Assembly: GCA_013361075.1 (NCBI GenBank)
Contig: JABWAJ010000146.1
Coordinates: 1-10,444, forward strand
Source: Saprospiraceae bacterium
GTDB taxonomy: Bacteria; Bacteroidota; Bacteroidia; Chitinophagales; Saprospiraceae
DNA length: 10,444 bases
Direction of reading: 5' to 3'
Shown: in pieces, positions 1 through 6,458 of the stretch
Layout: every line of letters begins with the position of its first letter
Numbering within the stretch: position 1 is the stretch's first letter
Notes under the pieces: generated by a model
The model's input: only the letters and a program-made list of their open reading frames with translations
What the model was told of the DNA's origin: nothing
The model's database searches: none
Made by a program: the position numbers and the translations under genes

Positions 1-909
1 CTTGGTGAGATTCAGACTCAATATGCTGAAATGCAGCGCAGTATCGGACAATTTTTGGATTCAAAAAACGAACCGCATACCCAAAAAGCGCTGCAAATGT
101 TAGACAGGCAGACGGCTACTCTGGAATCATCGAACCAATCGCTTGACAAACAAATCAATACGCTAAAAAAGGAAGTAGATCTTGCCGAAAGGCACGCGAC
201 CCTGATGCAGCAGCTTTATGAAAAAGGTGCCAGCAGCGAAGAAGACAAGGAAAATGCGGAGGCTGCTTACCTGCGTTATTTGCGCGAACTGGAAGCCAAA
301 AAATCGGAAATATTGGTCAACCGGCTTTCTATTGAGCGCATCGGCTCAGAACGGGTGGGGCTGGAACGCAACGCCGACGAGCGTTTTCGCACGGAAACCC
401 TGTTGTTGAAAGAGCGGGCAGCCCGGTTGCTGGCAGCAATTCAGGTCTGGAAGCAAAACTATTGCCTGATTGCCCCCGTTCCCGGTGTCGTTTTCACGGA
501 AGGCGCGTGGGCTTCCCAGCAGTACATCCAGGCCGGAGCACCTGCTTTTACGATCCTTCCGGCCTCCTCCAGCGTAGCCACAGCGCGTACCTTCATCGCG
601 CCCGAGGGGCTTGGGAAAGTAAAACCCGGTGCTCCTGTGCAATTGCGGCTGGATGCTTTTCCTTATAAAGAATACGGAGTTCTGGAAGGGGTGGTCAGAA
701 ACATTTCTCCGGTGCCTTCCGGGATTGGAGAAAAGCAAATGAATTACCTTGCAGAAATAGAGCTGACCGGCAATTTAGTCACCACATACGGCATTACCTT
801 ACCTTCGCAACAGGAAATGCCGGCCACGGCGCGCATCATTACCGAAAAACGCAGCCTGCTGGCACGTATTTTTGATCAATTTCTGGATGCTTATTACAAC
901 CGGGAATAG
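1..909 (+). CDS. HlyD-family membrane fusion (periplasmic adaptor) protein, 3' portion
   Basis: The reading frame is open from base 1 to the TAG at 907-909, so this is the C-terminal 302 residues of a longer protein whose start, with the N-terminal membrane anchor, lies outside the window. The first half is charged and heptad-like (bases about 60-430, rich in K, E, L, R, Q), as expected for the coiled-coil hairpin of adaptor proteins. It is followed by a returning lipoyl/beta-barrel part beginning APVPGVVF (about base 472), where the exported-substrate adaptors usually resume the lipoyl half. The segment around VKPGAPVQLRLDAFPY (about base 619) matches the beta-barrel of HlyD-type proteins. 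The family links an inner-membrane exporter (ABC or RND type) to an outer-membrane channel. Many Bacteroidota copies sit beside peptidase-containing ABC exporters, so such a gene may lie just upstream; that is inference. Family assignment is good, substrate unknown. Confidence 0.85.
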   Translation, partial: LGEIQTQYAEMQRSIGQFLDSKNEPHTQKALQMLDRQTATLESSNQSLDKQINTLKKEVDLAERHATLMQQLYEKGASSEEDKENAEAAYLRYLRELEAKKSEILVNRLSIERIGSERVGLERNADERFRTETLLLKERAARLLAAIQVWKQNYCLIAPVPGVVFTEGAWASQQYIQAGAPAFTILPASSSVATARTFIAPEGLGKVKPGAPVQLRLDAFPYKEYGVLEGVVRNISPVPSGIGEKQMNYLAEIELTGNLVTTYGITLPSQQEMPATARIITEKRSLLARIFDQFLDAYYNRE

Positions 910-920
910 ATAACCAAACC

Positions 921-1469
921 TCAAACCCGGTGCGCGCCAAACTTCGGCCAAAGCCGGTCCTTTTCGGAAAGCTGTACGTCGCTGCCCGGAATCTCCCAAT
1001 CAATATTCAGAGCAGGGTCATCGAAGCACACGCCTCCTTCATGGGGACGGGAGTAATAATTATCGCATTTGTAAAAAAACTCGGCAGTAGGACTGAGCAC
1101 CACATACCCGTGTGCAAAACCGCGCGGCACAAACAATTGCCGCTTGTTTTCCGCACTGAGGCGCACGCTGTACGACTGCCCGTACGTGGGCGAATTCGGG
1201 CGCAAATCAACCACAACATCCAGCACTTCCCCTTCCAGCACGCGCACCAATTTGGCCTGAGCATAGGGAGCTACCTGGTAATGCAGTCCGCGCAGCACGC
1301 CATAGGAAGAGCGGGCCTGATTGTCCTGTACAAAAGCGACACTGATTCCTCCTTTATGGAAATCGCGGAGACTGTAACTTTCAAAAAAGTAGCCCCGTTC
1401 GTCGCCAATGACTTTTGGTTCAAACAGGAGCAGGCCGGGAAACCCGGTTTCGATAAAAATAGCAGACAT
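921..1469 (-). CDS. rfbC: dTDP-4-dehydrorhamnose 3,5-epimerase (RmlC/RfbC)
   Basis: This 182-residue protein is the usual length for RmlC. The enzyme epimerises C3 and C5 of dTDP-4-keto-6-deoxyglucose in the dTDP-L-rhamnose pathway, supplying sugar for surface polysaccharide; it is a cytoplasmic cupin dimer. Visible signatures are an N-terminal DERGYFFESY segment (residues 23-32), LRGLHYQ with the catalytic-base histidine at 63, DVVVDLR (84-90), FVPRGFAHG (113-121), the catalytic tyrosine at about 133 (FFYKCDNYY) and the C-terminal LSEKDRLWP (168-175) with the partner aspartate at 171. It lies 40 bases downstream of the ATPase gene on the same strand and ends 11 bases from the convergent HlyD gene. 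No rmlA, rmlB or rmlD is present in the window, so the gene is either isolated or belongs to a pathway encoded elsewhere. A dTDP-sugar epimerase of different product specificity cannot be fully excluded. Confidence 0.95.
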   Translation of the reverse strand: MSAIFIETGFPGLLLFEPKVIGDERGYFFESYSLRDFHKGGISVAFVQDNQARSSYGVLRGLHYQVAPYAQAKLVRVLEGEVLDVVVDLRPNSPTYGQSYSVRLSAENKRQLFVPRGFAHGYVVLSPTAEFFYKCDNYYSRPHEGGVCFDDPALNIDWEIPGSDVQLSEKDRLWPKFGAHRV

Positions 1470-1477
1470 CAGATGGA

Positions 1478-1508
1478 GATATTAGGTGGCAGATAGTGAT
1501 TATAGGTG
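1478..1508. repeat. Imperfect 11-bp direct repeat, 20-bp period, upstream of rfbC
   Basis: GATATTAGGTG (1478-1488) and GATTATAGGTG (1498-1508) match at 9 of 11 positions and lie exactly 20 bp apart, about two helical turns, in the 40-base gap between the ATPase stop codon and the rfbC start. The spacing could suit a tandem operator, or the repeat could be chance in AT-biased spacer. No function is assigned. Confidence 0.35.
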
Positions 1509-1509
1509 A

Positions 1510-2196
1510 TTAAATTTCAAACTCTTCTTCGCTGACGACCCGCCCGTTCACGCAGCGCACAATCCGGGCCGGGAAGCGTTCAATGATGCGGTAATCGTGG
1601 GTTGCGAACAAAACGGCTGTATCATTTTGCCTGGCTAATTGGCGCAACAGCAACAAAATGTCGTCAGAAGTTTCCGGGTCAAGGTTGCCGGTAGGTTCAT
1701 CCGCAATGATGAGTTGGGGGCGGTTGAGCAGGGCACGGGCAATGACCACCCGCTGTTGCTCTCCTCCTGAAAGTTCGTGTGGCATGCGGAAGCGCTCTTT
1801 TTCCAATCCCACTTGCTTGAGCACCTCAAGAATTCTTTGTTCCACTAAAGTTTTGTCTTTCCATCCGGTTGCCAACAACACAAAACGCAGGTTTTGATCC
1901 ACGTTCCGGTCGGCAAGCAGGTTGAAATCCTGAAAAACGATGCCCAGTTTGCGCCGAAGCAGGGGAATGGTGTGGCGATTGAGGCTGCGCAGGTCAAAAT
2001 CGGCTACTTCTCCCCTACCCGTTTCCAGTTCCAGCGCAGCGTAGATGGTTTTCAGCAAGCTTGATTTCCCGCTACCCGTGCGTCCAACGAGGTAAACAAA
2101 CTCCCCTTTGGAGATTTTCAGCCCCACATCTGCCAGAACAACTTTGTCTTGTTGGCGGATGGAAGCGCCGGAAAGGTGAACGATCAGGTTTCCCAT
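1510..2196 (-). CDS. ftsE: FtsE-like ABC transporter ATP-binding protein
   Basis: This is a single nucleotide-binding domain without membrane segments. Counting from the upstream ATG at 2235, Walker A is GRTGSGKSS (51-59), the Q-loop is FQDF (101-104), the signature is LSGGEQQR (155-162), Walker B is LIIADEP (175-181), the D-loop is NLDP (184-187) and the switch histidine is in THD (H213). The string GEFVYLVGRTGSGKSSLLK with PLLRRKLGIVFQDFNLL is typical of FtsE in Bacteroidota. FtsE pairs with the membrane protein FtsX and couples ATP hydrolysis to activation of cell-wall hydrolases at division; FtsX is not in the window, and FtsE and FtsX are often unlinked in this phylum. I chose the second ATG (2194-2196) because homologues as I know them begin close to the strand preceding 'VLADVGLKI'; the in-frame ATG at 2235 adds 13 residues and cannot be ruled out. 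No Shine-Dalgarno sequence precedes either. It is not CcmA despite the neighbouring ccm genes. Confidence 0.85.
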   Translation of the reverse strand: MGNLIVHLSGASIRQQDKVVLADVGLKISKGEFVYLVGRTGSGKSSLLKTIYAALELETGRGEVADFDLRSLNRHTIPLLRRKLGIVFQDFNLLADRNVDQNLRFVLLATGWKDKTLVEQRILEVLKQVGLEKERFRMPHELSGGEQQRVVIARALLNRPQLIIADEPTGNLDPETSDDILLLLRQLARQNDTAVLFATHDYRIIERFPARIVRCVNGRVVSEEEFEI

Positions 2197-2253
2197 GTGT
2201 TTTATTACAGCATTTTGACGTTGAATTGTCTGCATAAGCCGGCAAACAAGTCG

Positions 2254-2261
2254 TAAATTTG
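2254..2261 (+). promoter_or_regulatory. Candidate Bacteroidota -7 box (TAnnTTTG) for ccmE
   Basis: The sequence TAAATTTG fits the primary sigma-factor -7 consensus TAnnTTTG known from Bacteroidota. It lies 22 bases upstream of the ccmE ATG, which would give a short leader of roughly 15-18 bases. No convincing -33 TTTG is seen at the expected 19-21 bp spacing; the nearest candidate, ATTG at 2225-2228, is too far away. Confidence 0.45.
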
Positions 2262-2283
2262 TGAAAATTTATAACAAGCCGTT

Positions 2284-2679
2284 ATGAAAAAAACATATCT
2301 TATTGCAGGAGTTATGGTTTTGGCCGCAATTTATCTGTTGACGACCGCTACCAAAGACCTCACCGTGTACTCTTCTTTTGCTGATGCTTCGCAAAGCGGA
2401 CGAAAGGCAAAAATAGCCGGTCAATTGGTGCAAACCAAAGAGATGTACTACAATCCGGAAAAAGACCCCAACTATTTCAGTTTTTTTGTGCGCGATGCCA
2501 ACGGGGAAGAACGCAAAGTAGTGCTGTTGTCCGAAAAACCCCAGGATTTTGAGATGTCGGAACAGATTGTACTAACCGGCAAAATGAAAGGAGAAGAATT
2601 CATTGCCTCGGAAGTACTGCTCAAGTGCCCGTCTAAATACAAAGACGAAGAAATTTACATCAAAGGAAAAGAAAGCTGA
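2284..2679 (+). CDS. ccmE: Cytochrome c maturation protein CcmE (heme chaperone), Cys-type
   Basis: The 131-residue protein has one N-terminal membrane segment (about residues 4-22) and a periplasmic OB-fold-like domain, the layout and length expected for CcmE. CcmE binds heme covalently in the periplasm, receiving it from CcmABCD, and hands it to the CcmF heme lyase. The heme-attachment region reads LLKCPSKYKDE, where the canonical HxxxY histidine is replaced by a cysteine: CxxxY with C115 (bases 2626-2628) and Y119 (2638-2640). The upstream strands IAGQLV (44-49), NYFSFFVRD (63-71) and IVLTGKMKGEEFIASEVLLK (95-114) are typical of the fold. A histidine-free CcmE is a known natural variant in some deltaproteobacteria and archaea, and from memory it is common in Bacteroidota. 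The start at 2284 places the signal anchor correctly and has a candidate promoter box just upstream. ccmF follows after 89 bases. Confidence 0.93.
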   Translation: MKKTYLIAGVMVLAAIYLLTTATKDLTVYSSFADASQSGRKAKIAGQLVQTKEMYYNPEKDPNYFSFFVRDANGEERKVVLLSEKPQDFEMSEQIVLTGKMKGEEFIASEVLLKCPSKYKDEEIYIKGKES

Positions 2680-2768
2680 ATTTTGCTGGTAGTAAAGCCG
2701 GTTGCTCGTCCAATAACAGTTTCCGGTAACTGCCCCATTCCACCTCTACCCTACAAAAAAAACGTTTC
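2680..2768. other. ccmE-ccmF spacer
   Basis: The 89-base gap contains a weak inverted repeat, CAGTT (2717-2721) and AACTG (2728-2732), with a 6-base loop. It has no following T-run, so I do not call it a terminator. No TAnnTTTG box is seen, which fits ccmE and ccmF sharing a transcript. Confidence 0.4.
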
Positions 2769-5663
2769 ATGCAGGAGATGCAATATTTCGGCGAGCATTT
2801 ATGGCCGGGCAGAATCGGGCATTTTGGTGTCCTTCTGGGATTTGTGAGTAGTTTGCTTGCTACACTGGCGTATTATTTTGCAACCAGTCGCCGGGATCTG
2901 CCGGAAGCTTCTACGTGGAAAAAAATAGGCAGGGGTGCTTTTTTTGCCCATGCAGCGGGCACATTTGCCATCATCGGCATGCTCTTTTTCGTGATGCTCA
3001 AACAGTACTACGAGTACCAGTACGTCCAGGCCCACGTTTCTGAAGACCTGAATTTCAAATACATATTTTCGGCCTTTTGGGAAGGCCAGGAAGGAAGTTT
3101 TTTGCTGTGGATGTTCTGGCACATCATTCTGGGTGTCATCCTGATTTTCAAATCAGGTTCCTGGGAATCGCCGGTTATGGCTACCCTGATGTCCATCCAG
3201 GCAATTATCGGCTCAATGATCCTGGGCGTGTATATAGGTTTTGGAGAGGACGCCATGCGCCTGGGCAGCAACCCTACCCTGCTGCTGCGCGAAGTAATGG
3301 ATGCTCCAATTTTTTCCAATGAAAATTATGTTTCCCTGATTAAAGGCAACGGGTTGAATCCACTGCTTCAGAATTACTGGATGACGATTCACCCGCCAAC
3401 TCTGTTTCTGGGGTTTGCATCTACATCCATCCCGTTTTGTTTTGCAGTTGCAGGCTTGTGGACCCGCCGGCACACAGAATGGATGAAACCGGCTTTCCCC
3501 TGGGCCTTGTTCAGCGGCTCCATATTGGGAACTGGCATCCTTATGGGCGGTGCATGGGCCTACGAAGCGCTGAGCTTCGGGGGCTACTGGGCCTGGGACC
3601 CTGTGGAAAACATGTCACTGGTGCCCTGGATCATCCTCATTGCAGGCATCCATACCAACCTCATTGCCAAACATACCGGTTATGCCATAAGGAGCACCTA
3701 TCTTTATTACCTGCTGACTTTTGTCATGATTGTCTATTCTACCTTCCTCACGCGAAGCGGTGTATTGGGCCAAACCTCGGTACACGCTTTTACAGAAATG
3801 GGACTGGAATGGCAGCTGGTATTTTTCATCGTGGCTTATCTGGGAGTTTCCCTATGGTTGCTGGCTTCGCGGTACAAAGGCATTCCGTCACCCTCCAAAG
3901 AGGAAGCGGGTGCTTCAAAAGAGTTCTGGATGTTTATCGGTTCACTGGTGCTGCTGTTTTCAGCGGTGCTGATTTCGGCGTCCACTTCTCTGCCGGTTTA
4001 CAATAAAATTGTGCAGTATTTCGACCCGACCTTTGAAGGCCGCGTCATTACTGATCCTGTTGAGCATTACAACAAATACCAGTTGTGGATTGGCATTTTC
4101 ATCGGGTTATTGTCGGGTTTTACCCAATATCTGCGCTTTCGCGAATTTAACTGGAAGAGCCGGATGAATAATTTTTTGATCCGGACGGGGATCGCGGTTG
4201 TCCTTTCTGCAGCCCTTACTGGTCTGATGGCCCTGTGGATCAATACCTATGCCTGGCAATACTCGTTGCTGTTGTTCAGCGGAATTTTCACAGTGGTTAC
4301 CAATCTGGATTACCTCTTCTTTTTCCTGAAAGGGAATTTAAAAACCGGTGCTTCTGCCATTGCCCATATTGGTTTTGGCGTGATGCTGGCGGGCATCATT
4401 GCATCGGGGTTAAACAAACAAACCATTTCTTCCAATCCGTTTGTCATGGAAGGCCTGATCGAAGGAGCTGATGAACAAAGCCTACGCCGGAACATCCTGC
4501 TTTTTAAAGGTTCGCCAACCATCATGAGCGGCTACGAAGTTACCTATACCCACGATACCCTCCAAACCTACACCCGAACGTACACCGTCAACTACAAGCG
4601 TCGGAACAAAGAAGGCGAGGTTATAGAAGAATTTAATTTGCAACCCAATATCCTCTACGACAAGACTTTTACAAAGGTTGCTTCGTCCAATCCTTCCACC
4701 AAACGGTATGCTGGCCGTGATGTGTTCACCCATATCGCTTCTTTACCGCAGATAGAAATGGACATGGAGTTTCGCCGCCAGCGCGAAGACAGCCTGAAAT
4801 ACCGCCTGGTCAATATTGACAACCGCGGTCCAAAAACATTTTTGGATACCGTTCGCATAGAAGATCAGGACACCTTTGTCATCAAACAGTACACCTTGTC
4901 TTTTGACGGATTGGACCGGGCTCCTGCACATCCGGAATACACACCCAAACCAGGTGACCTGGCCATTGGCGTAAGATTGAGGGTAGAACGCTCAGACGAC
5001 GACAGCGTTTATGCGGTCATGCCGGTGCTGGTACTGCGGGAAGAATTGCTTTATTCCTATCCGATACAAATCAACCAGCTGAGCGCCCGGGTGCGGCTTA
5101 GTGATGCCATTTTCGGGCAGTTGTTTACCTCCGAAGATGAGCTTAAATACGAATCCATCACCTTCAAAGAGGGGGAAACAACTACCTTCAAAGGGCTGAA
5201 ACTCAATTTTTCCGGTTTCAACAAAACACCGGAACATCCGATGTACAAAGCAGCTGACGGCGATATTGCGGTAGGTGCTGACATGCAAATCACCGATGCA
5301 ACAGGCCGGACATTTAAGTCGGAGCCGGTTTACTACATCCGGGGCAGCAGGCCTTTTAACCTCAAAGATGAAGTTGAAGATCTGGGGCTGCACCTTCGCT
5401 TTGTTGGCATAGACCCTGCAGCGGGGAGCATTACCCTGATGGCTGCAAAAACAGAGCCCCGCAACGTGAACAGTGCCCCGGTTGAAATTGCCACCAATTC
5501 GCTTCGGTCGGATTACATCGTGCTTGAAGCCATAGAGTTTCCGGGAATCAATTTATTTTGGATGGGCTCGATCCTCATGATGCTGGGCCTGGGCCTGGGT
5601 ATGTGGCGGCGGATGGGCACGAAAGCCGATCAGCCTGGGGCCATCCCCACGGAAACTGATTAA
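2769..5663 (+). CDS. ccmF: CcmF/CcsA-type heme lyase, long form
   Basis: This 964-residue polytopic membrane protein has about 14 hydrophobic segments between residues 17 and 547, a large periplasmic region (about 550-925) and a last membrane segment at about 929-945. The tryptophan-rich WWD heme-handling motif is at 261-288 (GAWAYEALSF, then GGYWAWDPVEN). Four histidines align with the heme ligands known from CcmF: H208 in IHPPTLFLG, H295 in GIHTN, H339 in SVHAF and H533 in IAHIG. CcmF takes heme from CcmE and attaches it to CxxCH sites of apocytochrome c on the periplasmic face. It is much longer than the proteobacterial proteins of about 650 residues; the extra length is in the periplasmic region, which carries an internal repeat. 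Start choice is uncertain: the ATG at 2769 is used, but a second ATG at 2778 would remove only three residues. The next gene starts 4 bases after the stop codon. Confidence 0.93.
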   Translation: MQEMQYFGEHLWPGRIGHFGVLLGFVSSLLATLAYYFATSRRDLPEASTWKKIGRGAFFAHAAGTFAIIGMLFFVMLKQYYEYQYVQAHVSEDLNFKYIFSAFWEGQEGSFLLWMFWHIILGVILIFKSGSWESPVMATLMSIQAIIGSMILGVYIGFGEDAMRLGSNPTLLLREVMDAPIFSNENYVSLIKGNGLNPLLQNYWMTIHPPTLFLGFASTSIPFCFAVAGLWTRRHTEWMKPAFPWALFSGSILGTGILMGGAWAYEALSFGGYWAWDPVENMSLVPWIILIAGIHTNLIAKHTGYAIRSTYLYYLLTFVMIVYSTFLTRSGVLGQTSVHAFTEMGLEWQLVFFIVAYLGVSLWLLASRYKGIPSPSKEEAGASKEFWMFIGSLVLLFSAVLISASTSLPVYNKIVQYFDPTFEGRVITDPVEHYNKYQLWIGIFIGLLSGFTQYLRFREFNWKSRMNNFLIRTGIAVVLSAALTGLMALWINTYAWQYSLLLFSGIFTVVTNLDYLFFFLKGNLKTGASAIAHIGFGVMLAGIIASGLNKQTISSNPFVMEGLIEGADEQSLRRNILLFKGSPTIMSGYEVTYTHDTLQTYTRTYTVNYKRRNKEGEVIEEFNLQPNILYDKTFTKVASSNPSTKRYAGRDVFTHIASLPQIEMDMEFRRQREDSLKYRLVNIDNRGPKTFLDTVRIEDQDTFVIKQYTLSFDGLDRAPAHPEYTPKPGDLAIGVRLRVERSDDDSVYAVMPVLVLREELLYSYPIQINQLSARVRLSDAIFGQLFTSEDELKYESITFKEGETTTFKGLKLNFSGFNKTPEHPMYKAADGDIAVGADMQITDATGRTFKSEPVYYIRGSRPFNLKDEVEDLGLHLRFVGIDPAAGSITLMAAKTEPRNVNSAPVEIATNSLRSDYIVLEAIEFPGINLFWMGSILMMLGLGLGMWRRMGTKADQPGAIPTETD
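4890..5276 (+). repeat. Internal protein-level repeat in the CcmF periplasmic domain
   Basis: Residues 708-734 (bases 4890-4970) and 810-836 (5196-5276) align without gaps at an offset of 102 residues, with 11 of 27 positions identical. The shared pattern is LxFxGxxxxPxHPxY, then GDxAxG. A weaker match continues to a PV pair at 752-753 and 853-854. This suggests two related beta-rich modules in the periplasmic insertion. The DNA of the two copies does not look alike, so the duplication is old. Confidence 0.7.
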
Positions 5664-5667
5664 TGCC

Positions 5668-6456
5668 ATGAATGCGCTCCCGATTACCTTCATCGGTGCC
5701 GGAAATGTCGGTACGCACCTTGCCCGGCGGTTTCATGACACCGGGTTTCGGGTAGTGCAGGTATTTAGCAGGGATAAATCCAAAGCAGAAGCCCTTGCCG
5801 GCTCAATTGGTGCCGATGCCGTTGATCAACTCTCCGGAATAGTTGCCCACACCGGCCTTTACATTCTTGCCGTTCGGGACGATGCCATTGCAGAAGTTGG
5901 CCGGCAACTGGCCGATGTTGGCATTCGGGACGGACTATTTGCGCATACCTCGGGAGCTACGCCCGCATCTGTACTTCAGCCTTATTTTGGACGTTTTGGT
6001 ATTTTCTACCCGCTTCAGACATTCTCACCGCAGCGCACGCCCGATTTTTTGGACATTCCCATTTGCATCCAGGCTTCAGTTCCTGAAGATGAAAGCTTGT
6101 TGAAAACCATAGCCTGCGCTGTTGGCAAGCAAGCTGTTGTCATGGAAGAACGGCAGCGGATCGCCCTTCATGTAGCCGCAGTGTTTGTCAACAATTTCAG
6201 CAATTACCTGTATCAGAGGGGGCAGCATATTCTGGAAAAAGAAGAACTGAGTTTTGACCTCTTATTGCCGCTGATTCGGGAAACTGCCGAAAAGGTACGC
6301 CACCTGCCTCCAAACGCAGCACAAACCGGGCCGGCGGTTCGTGGAGACAAAAAAACCATTGCCCGCCATTTGGAATACCTGCAGGAAACACCGGATGATG
6401 CCGCACTTTATGAAACGATGACCCGCCTGATTGTAAATGCCGCAAAAAAGAAATAA
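5668..6456 (+). CDS. DUF2520 / Rossmann-like dehydrogenase-family protein
   Basis: The 262-residue protein begins with a Rossmann dinucleotide fold: the strand ITFIGAGNVG carries GAGNVG at residues 10-15, and the second strand ends VFSRDKSK (32-39), where a basic pattern may favour NADP. The second half is the helical DUF2520 domain, recognisable from HTSGA (93-97), YPLQTFS (114-120), the helix LHVAAVFVNNFSNYLY (167-182) and QTGPAVRGD (219-227). This architecture resembles ketopantoate reductase and pyrroline-5-carboxylate reductase relatives, so a cytoplasmic NAD(P)-linked oxidoreductase is likely, but the substrate is not known to me. The start lies 4 bases after the ccmF stop codon, so translation is probably coupled. 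The TAA at 6454-6456 is 2 bases from the convergent lipoprotein stop. Confidence 0.9.
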   Translation: MNALPITFIGAGNVGTHLARRFHDTGFRVVQVFSRDKSKAEALAGSIGADAVDQLSGIVAHTGLYILAVRDDAIAEVGRQLADVGIRDGLFAHTSGATPASVLQPYFGRFGIFYPLQTFSPQRTPDFLDIPICIQASVPEDESLLKTIACAVGKQAVVMEERQRIALHVAAVFVNNFSNYLYQRGQHILEKEELSFDLLLPLIRETAEKVRHLPPNAAQTGPAVRGDKKTIARHLEYLQETPDDAALYETMTRLIVNAAKKK

Positions 6457-6458
6457 GG

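Noticed and set aside
930..1496. 188-codon plus-strand frame opposite rfbC
   Set aside because: It is the antisense shadow of rfbC. The minus-strand protein has all the RmlC motifs, and the plus-strand product resembles nothing I know.
1499..1504. TATAAT on the minus strand upstream of rfbC as a -10 box
   Set aside because: It fits the E. coli sigma-70 consensus, but Bacteroidota use TAnnTTTG, and no paired upstream element is seen.
1510..2196. Adjacent ATPase as CcmA
   Set aside because: Its position beside ccmE suggested CcmA, but the Walker A context GRTGSGKSS with LRRKLGIVFQDFNLL and the NLDPETS stretch fits FtsE, and the gene is divergent from ccmE.
2717..2732. Inverted repeat CAGTT/AACTG after ccmE as a terminator
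   Set aside because: The stem is only 5 bp with no T-run. It lies between genes that probably share a transcript.
3437..4006. 189-codon plus-strand frame inside ccmF
   Set aside because: It lies in an alternate frame over the WWD region of ccmF and gives a Cys/His-rich product without recognisable motifs, so it is a shadow.
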